This document shows positions 24,348-35,447 of a stretch of DNA of 64,000 bases, piece after piece. Positions within the stretch are counted from its first letter, which is position 1. Each line of letters begins with the position of its first letter. The DNA is taken from assembly GCA_949130495.1 (NCBI GenBank), contig OX422218.1, positions 46,462,823-46,526,822 on the forward strand, given 5' to 3'. The position numbers were made by a program, and so were the translations under genes. This DNA is from Sambucus nigra (taxonomy: Eukaryota > Streptophyta > Magnoliopsida > Dipsacales > Adoxaceae). The notes beneath the pieces were generated by a model. The model worked only from the letters and a program-made list of their open reading frames with translations, searched no databases and was not told where the DNA came from.

Positions 24348-27122
24348 AATATTATTTGAAGATAAAATGAGTTGTATTAATGGGTCCAGACATGAGGTGA
24401 AAACAGAATCCATCAAGTACTCTAACTAACCCTCTTCTCACAACGACACCACTAAAATTACTGATAGCAAATATTGCTTTGGTGTTAACAAACTAGGGAT
24501 GGATGTATTCATAATCCACGCAGAATCGACGTATCAAAGACTTGAAATATCACCCATGTCGATAAGCTTCTTTGCAAATGGTTCAACACCTCCATTGACC
24601 TTACCCTTCGAAGCATTTCAGCTGACCTAACCTTCTGGACCAATAATCTTATTATTCAATAACTTAAAACTAACCATGCTCGTGAATTTTTTTCCTAACT
24701 TTGATGTAAGTGTACCTCCTTTGAGTAGCTTCTCAATTTTATTTTTCCTCTCTCGTAAAAGTTAAGGAAACTTTTACTCAAATGGTCACTAAAAATCAAA
24801 GACGAAGTAGTTAAACAACTGAATGTGGGATTTATTCGTGTGGTTGAATACCTAACATGGCTCTCCAACATAGTTGTGAGGTAAAATTAGGAGGAAATTT
24901 TTTCACATGAATCGATTATCGAGATTAAAGAAAAATATCTCCAAAATGTGACTATCATCTATCCAATATCGACATGGTCGTCGATAACATTGCCAACCAG
25001 GCCCTTAAATCATAATCCATTGGGTTCATTTTATACAATCAAATAATGATGCCCCGTGGAAAAATTTATTCAAAGTAATCATTATTTTTGGTATTAATAA
25101 CCCCTAAGATACATATAAAAGAGTAGCCATAACTATCTTCCAATATCTTATCCATAGAAAAGTCAAAGTCTATTGTGACAACATAATCATTAAATCCAAG
25201 ACTAAAAAATGTCATATCCATTCCTTGAGGAAGTTCTTTGAATACTGGTGACAAAACAATATGCATCTCAACACAGACAAGTTAATCTTTGAAGTGACTA
25301 AAGCAAAACTGTTGGTGTTTATGGTCAATAAAAAGGGAATCAAATCAGACCCTGCCAAAATCAGAGGAATCCTTAACATGCCACCGCCCCGAACCTACGT
25401 GATATATTGGGAGAGATCTAGTACATGAATAGATTCATGAGCTGACTGACTTTAAACTACGAGCCAATTTTCAAACATCTCCAGAAGGATTTAACCAAGA
25501 TGTGGACCGAACAATATCAAGAGTCTTTTGACAAAATCAAATAGTATCTTACCCAACTACTAGTGCTCATGTCACCATACCCTGAATTACACATCCTCTT
25601 ATACTTAACTATTACTGACATAGCTATTGGTTATATGCTAGTCAAATACATTAAAGATTAATGCGAAGAATTGACCATTTACTTTGTTAGTAAAAACCTT
25701 ACAGACTACGAGGTTAATAATATCGCATTGGAAAAAGGTGGGGTTTTCCCTTATTTGGGTCAACTAGAAACTTTGACATTACATACTCACATTATCCAAA
25801 CAACAAGTGTCTCGAATGGATGTGGTGAAATAACTCTTGGAGAAATCCACCTTATATCAGGATCGTTGTTCCTTTTACCCAAATTCAACATTTTTATGTC
25901 GTATGTGAGGCCATCAATGCAAGAGGCATCTCAACTACCTAGTAGATTACACCATTGATGAGGTTAATGTATAAATTATAAGCTTTTGAGATTAAGAGAT
26001 TCTCTACACTTCCACTAAAGATCTCCAGTGGTAGTTATTATTTGGCGTATCAATTAATAACAAAGGATATGACATTACAATACTTTTAGTCGTGCCTAAT
26101 AATTCGCACACTCCCATCGCCATCAAGTTAGACTTCCTAAGAAGTATCAATTTGACAGAATATGAGGCATCAATGGTTAGAATCAAAGTTATTAACGAAA
26201 GAGGTGCTAGGTATATCAGTGTCTACGTGGATTCAACCCTCATCATATGACAAGTTCTCAGGAAGGATGAAATTTTTTTACCCTTCCATGCTCACCTTGA
26301 AGAGCTTGCCTTAAAATTTAAGGATTTACCAGTTTCTTATCTATCTCATTTTGAAAACATCTTCCCCAATGCATTTGAAACATTGTCTTATATGGTTAAC
26401 ATGCCCAAGGGATAAAAAATTCTTCATTATAAGTTCACAACCAACTTAAGCCTACCCATTTCTATCACGTATACTTCATAATTGTTGAAGACTTAAGAAA
26501 AATTAGACTCTAGTACTAGGACGTCTTATGGCTACTTAAGCATGATCGTTACCTTCAAGGGGAATAAAAGAAAGATGATATAACTCTCCAATAACTGCTC
26601 TAATATATCATTTATGACAACTCGTTGTTAAAAAGGAATTTTTATGGTACTCAACTTGAGTTATAAGAGAGGGCATCATTAAAGAAATTATGCAAAAATT
26701 CAAGGTGAGTAATGAAGGCCCCACATAAATAACCACATGCCTATAATAAAATAATCTAACAAAGGTTCTACTCAATAAAAATTCTTCATTATTGCACAAT
26801 GTATTTCAAAAGTTGTATAAATTGAACATAATTCACTAATATCCAACATTTGCCTCTCCATGAGTTATATAACATGACATGTCCACGAACCTTCACAAAT
26901 TGTGGCATTAACATCATCAAGAAAGTCACTCCCAAATGGGTCAAGGTTGAGTCATACATCATGTTTAACCCAAGATAATAGATAAGTTTATCCTCAAGAA
27001 CATCATCTATCTCTACAGGGTTCCTTGTGAGCTCACATATTACAATGCCCTCCACTTTGGAAGATAAATTTATAAAACTAGTCGAAGAGTACAACATTCA
27101 AAGGCATAAGAAATACACCATA
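24348..27122 (+). pseudogene. Element C: very old Tat-like gypsy pol remnant
   Basis: All in the order of a gypsy pol, broken by many stops and frameshifts. The RT connector is at about 24760-24870 ('DEVVKQLNVGFIRVV'). The RT catalytic region (near 25160-25200) reads V-Y-C-D-N instead of Y-V-D-D and is followed by 'KGIKSDPAKIRGILNMPPPRT'. RNase H remains lie at 25500-25960 and second RNase H remains at 26030-26410 ('NLTEYEASMVRIKVI'). Integrase remains lie at about 26880-27120 ('DKFIKLVEEYNIQRHKKY'). It predates A, whose insertion separates it from sequence left of 3330. No LTR of C was identified. Confidence 0.7.
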
Positions 27123-27480
27123 TACTAGACATGATCACAGTTTTGAGTCGTGACAAAGGCCTATGGATCACAAAGATGGACTGTGACCATTTGAAGGGTG
27201 ACCATATTGGGGGTCATGGTTGCAAATCATGTCCCCAACACGGGGTCACGGTCCAGTGGGTGACATCAACACTCAGTGGCTAGTCACATTTTTTCACCAT
27301 GACTCAGTGGTTACAAATTAAAATCGTGACCCAGCTTGTGACCATTAAATCGATATTTAGTTTTGGTCACGACTCAATAGTGTGTCTCAAACTTTGACTA
27401 AAAAAAATGATTTTCTATTTTAGTCACAATTTTGTTATCGACTCAAAATCATGACCAAATTAAAAAAATTAATAGAGTAA
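27123..27480. repeat. Subterminal repeat cluster of the CACTA element
   Basis: Words related to TTTTGGTCACGACTCAA and its reverse complement recur about ten times on both strands, for example at 27139-27154, 27240-27252 and 27360-27372. Clustered short repeats near the ends are typical of CACTA elements, where they bind the transposase accessory protein. That role here is inferred. Confidence 0.5.
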
Positions 27481-27839
27481 AACTTAATTTTTTGCGTAAA
27501 AAAAACTGTACATTTTTTGAACCTTTATACACTTTCAAAAATAAATATTAAGTAACGATACCATCCGTAAAAAAATGCAACACAAATGACTGATAATTAA
27601 GTAATTATATTGTTCAACACAAATAATAATAAAATGTAGGCTTGTGGGAATATTATAATAACATCGCAACACATCAAAATCCAATGCACATTGTGGAGAT
27701 CCACCCAACACATCAAAATCCAATGCAGATTGATTGTTTCCTTCTACGAAACACAAGTAACATGTTCAAAGTGTTCCTTCTCCAACTAGGCCTCCATACA
27801 AGACTTTTGAATGTTCTAAATTGTTAGTGTCCTCCACCT

Positions 27840-29500
27840 TCACCCCACTAAACTAGAAGACGATTTCTTTAAAGTCTAAGTAATCTAGTTCTAGGATTTA
27901 TTGGAAAATCCCATACTAGGTCAACACCGCGTCCTTTAGATTTTTATCACTTTTGTTATCTACACAAGTAGTCAAGGAGGAAATTGATATTCCGCTATTT
28001 TGCATTAACAGTATTTCCTTGTATGCGTATGAGATGAAATCAAAACCATTGACACGAAATTTTTTAAACTCATTCGCACAAAAATTGGGGACTATTACCT
28101 AGGTGTGCGGGACATAAAGAGACATCACCTCCCTTTAAAAGATGCATTTATTAATTATTTCTATTAGTCCATGTTTTTTAACACATACATATATAACCGT
28201 GTAAAAGAAGAGGTGGAAATTACCTCCTTTGATACCCATGCCCTAAAATTATTTCTCTTATGATTTTAAGCAATTTTTTGCTCATGGTACCTAAACATGT
28301 TCATGATATTGTACAATTTAGATGGTAATATAGAGAATACATGTAATCAAACGAAAATAAGTTATATATGTAGTTACTTACTCTCTGCAATATTCAACTT
28401 CATCTTCGGATTCAAGGACATGACGGATTTCTTGCTCGTATTGCAGATTGGTGAGTATCACTCTTTCGGTTCCCCAAAGGAAATGCATCCTCGAACTCTT
28501 CATGTTACTCAAGCAGTCATTATCCACAAGTATTAACCTCCTAAGCCCTTTTTCTGGCATATGTTCCCAGGTGTATGACGATGATTCTGTTGTTATATAT
28601 TATTTCGCAATTGGCCCTCCAATATAACATGTATTCTTAACATAATATTTTAAGGTTTTCATCAAACACTAAAAATGATATATCCCGCGATACTTGACAG
28701 GTTCGCACAACAAATCCCCACAAAACATAAATGCTGAAGAAGGTGGATGCCGATGTCAAAGAATGACGAAGGAAAACACTTCTCCAAGATATAAGTCACC
28801 TCGACTAAAGTAGCTTTTACAACCTTAATTTACTTCTTGTTTACCACTTTTCAATAAGGTGAAGCACAAACTAATATTCATAATTTTCCTATAGAGATCT
28901 TTATGCTCTGAAAAATAATGCCTAAACTACAAAGGGATTATTTGGATGATGAAGACCCAGTCATAAGACTTGCACTATTTTAGGTCATTTGTTTGATAGC
29001 TTAAAACCTTGCACAAATTACTGAAATAACCAATTGGAGTCTTGAAGTTGAACAGTGTGCCTAGGAGGATCTTTTTCTCACTAGTAGTAAAACCTAAACC
29101 ATTCAAGCTCTTTTTATGCTCATATAACTATTTGGTAACGTGTTCTGTTTAAGGATAATGTCATTAACCCACTTAAGAATTCCAATTACACTATTGATCG
29201 ACAAAATAAATTGACTCTTCAAATTATGCAAACCGATCATTGTGCACAATATTGAGTGATATTTTTCACACTTTTTATTCAAATGTCTAGCAACATCAGC
29301 TTTCAACCATAGGTACTAATGATCTTCGAGTAAGTCATCATTAACTTTTTCATTCACTTCATCATAATGTACATTAACCATATCCATAGGCTGGTGGTTT
29401 TGATGGTCATGGACTCCATAAGCATCATCAATTAGATCTGTCAAAGGACACTATGCTGGAAAATTATTCACCATTTCCATCTGGTGGAGGTCCATCATGC
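27840..29500 (-). pseudogene. TNP2-like CACTA transposase, decayed and internally deleted
   Basis: Read on the - strand from about 29490, an N-terminal TNP2 segment can be followed ('LIDDAYGVHDH', then 'LNKKCEKYHSILCTMIGLHNLKS' and 'NTLPNSYMSIKRA'). It jumps at about 29105 to the C-terminal DUF4218-like part ('FTTSEKKILLGTLFNFKTPI', then 'MKTLKYYVKNTCYIGGPIAK'). A DUF4216-like part closes it at about 28110-27850 ('EILLMQNSGISI', then 'GIFQ', stop, 'ILELDYLDFKEIV'). The several hundred residues normally between the first two parts, which include the Transposase_21 core, are missing. Stops and frameshifts occur throughout. It would have cut and moved the CACTA element. Confidence 0.72.
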
Positions 29501-30059
29501 GATCGGTTACTAATAATTCTTTTAGAACATATGGTAAAATATTTCCCCCTTAGAATGTACATATATTATAGTCTTGTGACATACCCCATATTAGAAAATG
29601 CAAGTCAACGTCTTCTAAAGACTTAAATTTTTTCATTCATACAATGGTTGCACGGATACAAAATCTTGATATTTTTAAGATTTCAATCTACATATTTGAT
29701 AAATTCTCGAAAACCCTTTATGTGATAATAAGATACACTATTGACTCTCTTCCATCCACTCTTTGTATTATGTGAAATACATTAAGTTGTCTTAAAAATT
29801 CAAGTCACCTATATAAATAATTTGAAATGATGGTCACGTTGGATATAATAACTCTTAGTTTATAATTCAAGAAAATTCATTCAAACCAAGAAAATTCAAT
29901 CAAACTCATTTAGTAAATAAGGAATAAAATTAAACAAATTAAGATTCTATTAAACAAAACATATGTCCCATAGAATTCAAATATTACAATTTTGTTCCAA
30001 AAGAAACCATCGTTCATTGCTTAATCCTAATGAACAAATGAATTTGATATGAAATTAAT
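29501..30059. other. Non-coding spacer within the CACTA remnant
   Basis: AT-rich sequence between the TNP2 remnant and the next - strand coding remnant. I see no motif or repeat in it. Confidence 0.5.
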
Positions 30060-30714
30060 TAACTATGATAATATTTTAATAGAGGCCCTTCACCGAAGTC
30101 CTTATGCTGATGCCCATCTCCACAACCCTCATATATTTTATCAAACAATATCTGAGCCGCGCCCACCACCAAAAGGCATTTGTGAACAGGTTTGTAGGCA
30201 TGCATTGAAATGAGAGTGTATGTGCCAACGACCATGTTATTAGATAAGTCCCTTATATATTACTCCATGCCATAGTCACCATGAATGGATGAAGATGATC
30301 CATGGAATGTTGGAGGAGGAATATAACAATTTTGTTAGTACTTAAACATAGTCCCTTCACCGGAGTCAACATGTAGAGGCTCCTCTCTTAAACCATTATA
30401 TATTTTATAAACCAATATATAAGCCTCACCTACCTCCAAAGGGAGACCAGGGACATGTGTTCTGGCATTCATGAAAATGAGCGTGCACATGCTAATGAAC
30501 CTTCTATTGGAGAAGACCCTAAATAATACTCATATACATAGTCACTGTGCATGGACAACGATGAACCATAAAATGTTACAGGAAGACGCACTTAGTATGG
30601 GAATGTTACAGGAGAAGACACTTTGGAGGAGAAACCTTGAGCCATAGAAATAGGGAATGTTTGAGGAGCCATTTGGGAGGGGAGAACATGTTTTTGACTA
30701 AACAATTAGTCCAA
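30060..30714 (-). pseudogene. CACTA-associated coding remnant with a tandemly duplicated module of about 50 residues
   Basis: On the - strand two units of about 267 bp (roughly 30340-30610 and 30080-30340) each encode the same module. One contains 'LPLEVGEAYILVYKIYNG' ending 'DSGEGTMFKY'; the other contains 'LLVVGAAQILFDKIYEG' ending 'DFGEGPLLKY'. Upstream, toward 30714 and continuing at 47997 after element D, lies a Ser/Pro-rich segment and a helix-like stretch. The general look resembles the C-terminal part of the second CACTA gene (Ptta/En/Spm or TNP1-like proteins), but I do not recognise the family with certainty. Confidence 0.45.
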
Positions 30715-31172
30715 TGTAATACCCCGTAATTTTAATGACTTTTAAAATGGGTTATATTTTAAATTAATGGATTAATTGGATCTTATTATAAATTAATTCA
30801 ATTGGGTTTTATCCGAATTGTGGATATTAAAATGGATGATTCTGAATATTACTTAAAGATATTTAGGTAATATATGAATGTGATGTCATTGATATGACGG
30901 TATGATATAAATTCGGTAATTTGAATTTTTAGTCAGACACGGTAAGGGACGTGTCGGGACTAATTTATTAAATTAAAAAGGAAATTTATTTTCGATCGAC
31001 CTTATAGTCATTTCGGCTGCGTCGTTGCGTCCGGAAGGTTCAAAATAGTCAGAAAAGTCTATTTGGATGTTAATTTTGAGTCTCGGGTCATTTGGAAATG
31101 AAAAGACAACCCAAAAGGGCATTTTGGTTATTTTTACAAGGGGGATGAATAGTGATTTCGGGTTTTGTCTTA

Positions 31173-31180
31173 TTATAAGT
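31173..31180 (+). promoter_or_regulatory. Putative TATA box of element D
   Basis: TTATAAGT about 460 bp into the LTR, followed by a CT- and GA-rich leader. The corresponding part of the right LTR was deleted, so only this copy can start a full transcript. Confidence 0.5.
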
Positions 31181-32340
31181 ATTTGGAGATTAGTGTATGT
31201 AGGTTCATTTCATCTCTTCTACACAAAATTGAAAAGTCATCTTCCTAGAGAGAGAAAAAGGGTGCTTGGGAAGGGAAAAGCCTACTTGGGAAGGAGAAGA
31301 ACAAGAACCATGGTTCACCACCACCAACCACCACCGAAAGTGGCCGAAAAAAAAGGGAGGACCACCTATGTTATTCAACCCCAAAGGATCAGATCTTCAT
31401 TAAAGGCAAGTGTTTGATATTTGCAATTTAGGTTCGTATATTGTCCATGTTAGGATAGTTACAAAAATAGATGATTTTCATGCTTGGAAGATGAAAGGAT
31501 ATAATTGTTAATGGATTTTTGGAATCTAAAAAATATATAGGAATTAAACTCATGTTGTAGGTAGTTAGTAATCCAATAAATATTCATAAATCTGTGGAAG
31601 AAATTCTGAAAATAATTTAGTGTTCTTGAAGATAATATGTTGATAATTATCTGGAAAAAGAGGCAAAAACGAGTGGAATCAGAAGAGCCAATTTGGAAGG
31701 TTTAGATCTTCTTTTTGAGTGCATTTGGATGAGATTTAAGAAAAACTCAAAACACATACCTGACTCAATTTTTCGTGTAGAATTCAAATCTGAAGTCGGA
31801 TTGATGATTTGAATAATATTTGGATCTGAATTTTCTGAGTATTTAAAATATGATAATTCATGATGTTGTTTCTTTTTAATGTTGGTTCTTATCCCAAAAA
31901 TTTTGTAGATCTTCGGTGATTATTAATTGGATATTATGGGACTTAGAGAAGATCAGTAAGCCCTAGTTAAGGTTTGAATTAATTTTATAGGGATTTAATT
32001 GATTAGAATTATGATAATTAAAGTTAAAGAGATTTCGGTTGCTAGATTCATGTGTTGGATTCTAATCTGTTTGTATGAGGATTAAGGATAGTTCAAGTAG
32101 GGGTGATTTAATATAACACCTGAATAGCTTTAGGGTTACAATTTAAACATCAAGGACTGAGTTTAAGCTCATTATTAATTTCGCAAGGGCTGAGTGTAGT
32201 ACAAGAGCGTAATGGTATGGCTCCTGGATAGAGATGGGAGTTTAGAACTCATTTGGTTAAAAGAGGGGATGAGGTTATTCTGATCGAATATTTGAAGTTG
32301 ACAAACCTCCTCGATCGACAAAGTTAAGTAGTAGTGCATT

Positions 32341-32390
32341 GGAGGGGTTCCTTGTTTGGATTTCTCTTTGCGAGACGCTCCGCGCATGAA
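32341..32390 (+). other. Shared hairpin module M1, element D 5' LTR copy
   Basis: GGTTCCTTGTTTGGATTTC is followed by a short self-complementary part (TCTC-TTTGC-GAGA) and GCGCATGAA. The same module is at 46372-46421 in the right LTR, at 34730-34778 in the interior of D, and three times in element G on the other strand (same orientation relative to the element). Confidence 0.75.
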
Positions 32391-32857
32391 CCTTAACGAC
32401 GTCGGGAGTGGAGAGATGTTATAGGATGTGAGGATAATTAAATTATGAAGTAAAGATATGACATTTTAATACGTGGGATTTAAAGAGATATAATGCTACG
32501 TAATGGAATAATCTAAGGTTAATGTGAGTACCTTGTTGTTAGTATACTATAGGTATGATAATACCTATTTGATTGATTAATGATTATGTGTATGACATAC
32601 CTAGCTTACTTGCTATCGGTGGGAGGTTTGCACGTGAGGGCAGTCATATCCTTTTGATAAGTCCGCTGACTATGGGTACATAGGTATGTGCGTGACCCAT
32701 GGGTATGAGAACTTTGTTCGCCTCCAATGATTGCGTTGTTGTTAATGGTTCGAGGTATCCTCACCGAACCTTTTGTCCTCTTTTCGGCGACCAACGATAT
32801 TGAGACATGATAGCAGAGTAATGCATTGCACCGCAGCTGTGACTCGGGGTGCCGTAT

Positions 32858-32895
<38 letters not shown>

Positions 32896-33304
32896 GGATT
32901 AAATGAATGAATGGATATTTATTATGGTTAAATCTATCTACGGTGATAATTGTAGATAACGGTGAATAGAGAAAGATATTTGAATTAAGTTAATGAATGT
33001 TTATTGAAAAACTTAATTCATATTAATGAGAAATGATTCACGTTAATGAGAAATGATGAGAAATGTAAATGAATAATAATGTGACGTATGGTATGGGAGA
33101 TATGGGGATTATGACATTGGGATGGAATTATAATATGGAGACTAGAAAAGAGGAATCGTTAACTAGGAGGTTAATAGGAAACGTTAAGTCTGCACTCTAG
33201 TTGAGAGGTGAGAATGGAAAGTGAGAGTTGGGTCTAACATGTACATAATAAAAGATTTATTGCACTTGTTAAATACTTGCTGTTTTAAAAATCATTTTCA
33301 CAAT

Positions 33305-33318
33305 CGGGCTCTGACCCG
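33305..33318 (+). other. Shared hairpin M2 (CGGG-loop-CCCG) in element D
   Basis: CGGGCTCTGACCCG. Equivalent sites are in E (36026-36039, 43802-43815), F (55870-55883) and G (60566-60579), always about 40-70 bp upstream (in element orientation) of hairpin M3. The right LTR copy of D (47449-47462) has lost the pairing. Confidence 0.65.
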
Positions 33319-33359
33319 TTTCCTTGCATATTTTCTTTTCTATTGTATCTTCTATATCA

Positions 33360-33381
33360 GGTGTCCAGCAACAGGGACGCC
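33360..33381 (+). other. Shared hairpin M3 (GGTGTCC-loop-GGACGCC) in element D
   Basis: Seven base pairs with one G-U pair can form. Equivalents are at 47504-47525 (D right LTR), 35964-35985 and 43742-43763 (E), 55810-55831 (F) and 60500-60521 (G). Confidence 0.65.
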
Positions 33382-33854
33382 AACCTTAGCGGATTATGAC
33401 AGGCTATGGATTTATGGAGTTTTGCTTAGACGCCTATCATCATTTGATTCACAGTATTCTCTTAGTAGGGCATGTCGCCCAAAGGATTCAATTATCTTCT
33501 TCTATCGGGGTCAAATACTATGGTATTCGTGTCATTTTAATACATTTGATATTGTTGGGATAACTGTAATGGATTAATATTATTTGGGAATGTTTATTCC
33601 AATTGCATTCAAATTATTTTGTGTTATCTAATTGGTTATCAGTGTTGTAGAATAAAATGTGTTGTGTTATTCTTAAACTGGAAATGGATTTTGTTAAATT
33701 GAAATTTGAAAAGTTTTTAACATGACCTTAATTGAGTATTGGGTGAGTTGTAAATGTTTTCGACAGTGATGCTAAGAATGAGCCAACTGTATATTCTATT
33801 TTAATTTGGTATGGGACTGGCCACGCGATATTTAATTAGGCGGGGTGTTACAGG

Positions 33855-33866
33855 TGGTATCAGAGC
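33855..33866 (+). other. Element D primer binding site (initiator tRNA-Met type)
   Basis: TGGTATCAGAGC begins 2 bp after the LTR end. It is complementary to the 3' end of plant initiator tRNA-Met, the usual primer of Tekay/Del and many other plant elements. Confidence 0.92.
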
Positions 33867-35195
33867 ATTAGGTTCTAGTGTCCTTTAGGATCTGTACGGC
33901 TTACTGTGTTTTTAGCTTAGCGTTCTTTGATATACAGCCCTATGTTTAGGATTGTTGATCTCTTTGTTAAGATTCCGTATATATTAGTGAATCTTATTTG
34001 CGTTCGAACGGGTTCGTACGAGAAGTATGGCAGATGAGGGCCATTGGATGGATGTCGGAGATCGTACTTAGGAGGTTATGAAGTATGTTCGGGTATGATG
34101 ACCGTAGTGGAGGTCACCCCTATTATGGAAAATTGAGGAGAGACATCAGTAGAAGTTCTTGAAATGCGGTAATTGTGTGTGTTACCTAACGAAGGCAATA
34201 TATTCAAAGGCTTGGGCAAATAGTGGAGTGTGGTTAACTAGAACTGGAAAATTTGGGTAAAATTTTTCTTGACTCATAGGAGCAAAGTTATAATATTGGG
34301 ATTCAACAACCATCACCCGCAAATGAGGGTATGTTTCCTATCTAAGGAATTATAAGGCGTATATTGATTTTTGTAGCGATTAATATTATATGGGAAAATG
34401 GGTTGCTAAACTTTGACAATAGCACTGTTATTTACGTAGACTCACCGACGGGTGTAGGATACCTATATTTTCATGTCATCACGTGGGTTTGATTTTTATC
34501 GCGGAATTACTTACTTTGTCCATGTCCGAGCATGATATGACTATCGGCATGCATTGACTTGTGGTATAGGAGAGCGTATGTACTACTACTATAGCTAGCA
34601 TCTTGTCTTTTATAAGAGAGTAGATGAGTAGACTTTATTCGAATTAAGAAAATCTGTAGAGAGGTTATAAACTATTGACTAAAAACCTGAGGAGTTTCGA
34701 TGACCGACAACTTTAGGTAGTAGTGTATCGGGGGGGTTCCTTGTTTGGATTTCGCTTGCGAGAAACCCCACGCATGAAACTAATAACCGTTGGGAGTCGA
34801 AATAAGATAGGTCTTTAGGATATGAGTTTATAACCTTTGCTATTATAATGAAAGTTGTACGATAGTGTGTATGGGCGCCCTGGATGATTAGATTATAGTA
34901 GTTTTCAAAATTGTGAAACAGTAAGTAGTTGTGACTTCAGGATTTATTTGTTTAATAAGTGAGGATCATTTTTCCCAAACTTTGTCACGAGGATGGTATA
35001 GGGAAGATTGGGTATAATTTAAATTTGATTCAGTTGGAACTATATGGTGAGACTTAGTGTAACATCGATGGAGATTTTTGTTAATGTACTGTATGGGCGG
35101 TACTACTTAGATTTCTTGCGATGTGAGATTTATACTAGGAGTTGACCTTATCAGTATGGTTCATTTTTCTGAATTTCGGGACAAACTTCTGATAT
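33867..35195 (+). other. Element D non-coding interior
   Basis: About 1.33 kb without any sustained frame on the + strand and without gag, protease, RT or integrase motifs. A diverged copy of the M1 module lies at 34730-34778 with LTR-like flanks (roughly 34620-34810). It probably keeps packaging signals, which I cannot identify. Confidence 0.75.
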
Positions 35196-35206
35196 AAGGG
35201 GGGAAG
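35196..35206 (+). other. Element D polypurine tract
   Basis: AAGGGGGGAAG is 2 bp before the start of the right LTR (35209). Confidence 0.88.
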
Positions 35207-35208
35207 TA

Positions 35209-35447
35209 TGTAATACCCCGTAATTTTAATGACTTTTAAAATGGGTTATATTTTAAATTAATGGATTAATTGGATCTTATTATAAATTAATTCATTTGGG
35301 TTTTATCCGAATTGTGGATATTAAAATGGATGATTCTGAATATTACTTAAAGATATTTAGGTAATATATGAATGTGATGTCATTGATATGACGGTATGAT
35401 ATAAATTCGGTAATTTGAATTTTTAGTCAGACGCGGTATGGGACGTG
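35209..35447 (+). repeat. Element D 3' LTR, first part
   Basis: Matches 30715-30953 nearly base for base, then ends exactly where element E begins (TGTGACACCCCG). The LTR resumes at 45896. Confidence 0.92.

Larger units (their letters stand above)
27123..30714 (-). mobile_element. CACTA (En/Spm) transposon remnant, 3' part
   Basis: A TNP2-like transposase on the - strand (27840-29500) identifies the superfamily. The left end is placed where element C's integrase stops and TACTAGACATGATCACAG begins (27123), a possible CACTA terminus with its first base changed. Repeated GTCACGAC-like words just inside fit CACTA subterminal repeats. Element D inserted at 30714 (TSD TCCAA), and the transposon resumes at 47997 and, after element F, at 58251. 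The far end was not found. Confidence 0.6.
30715..33852 (+). repeat. Element D 5' LTR
   Basis: 3138 bp, starts TGTAATACCCCG and ends GGGGTGTTACA. It holds a TATA-like box (31173-31180), a leader with a 116-codon open frame of low complexity (31067-31417), the shared hairpin module at 32341-32390, a (TA)n run at 32863-32893, and two further shared hairpins at 33305-33318 and 33360-33381. A 118-codon frame at 33221-33577 recurs in the right LTR only because the LTR is duplicated; it has no known motif. Confidence 0.92.

Noticed and set aside
31067..31417. 116-codon frame in the D LTR leader with a His/Pro-rich part
   Set aside because: Low complexity, starts upstream of the putative TATA box, and the partner LTR lacks the region, so there is no second copy to test it.
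33221..33577. 118-codon frame conserved at 33221-33577 and 47365-47721
   Set aside because: Both lie at the same place in the two LTRs of element D, so the conservation follows from LTR duplication. No protein motif is visible and it overlaps hairpins M2 and M3.
33855..33866. tRNA gene near the primer sites
   Set aside because: Only the 12-18 bases complementary to a tRNA 3' end are present. No cloverleaf can be built around them, nor at 55305-55316 or 20989-21005.
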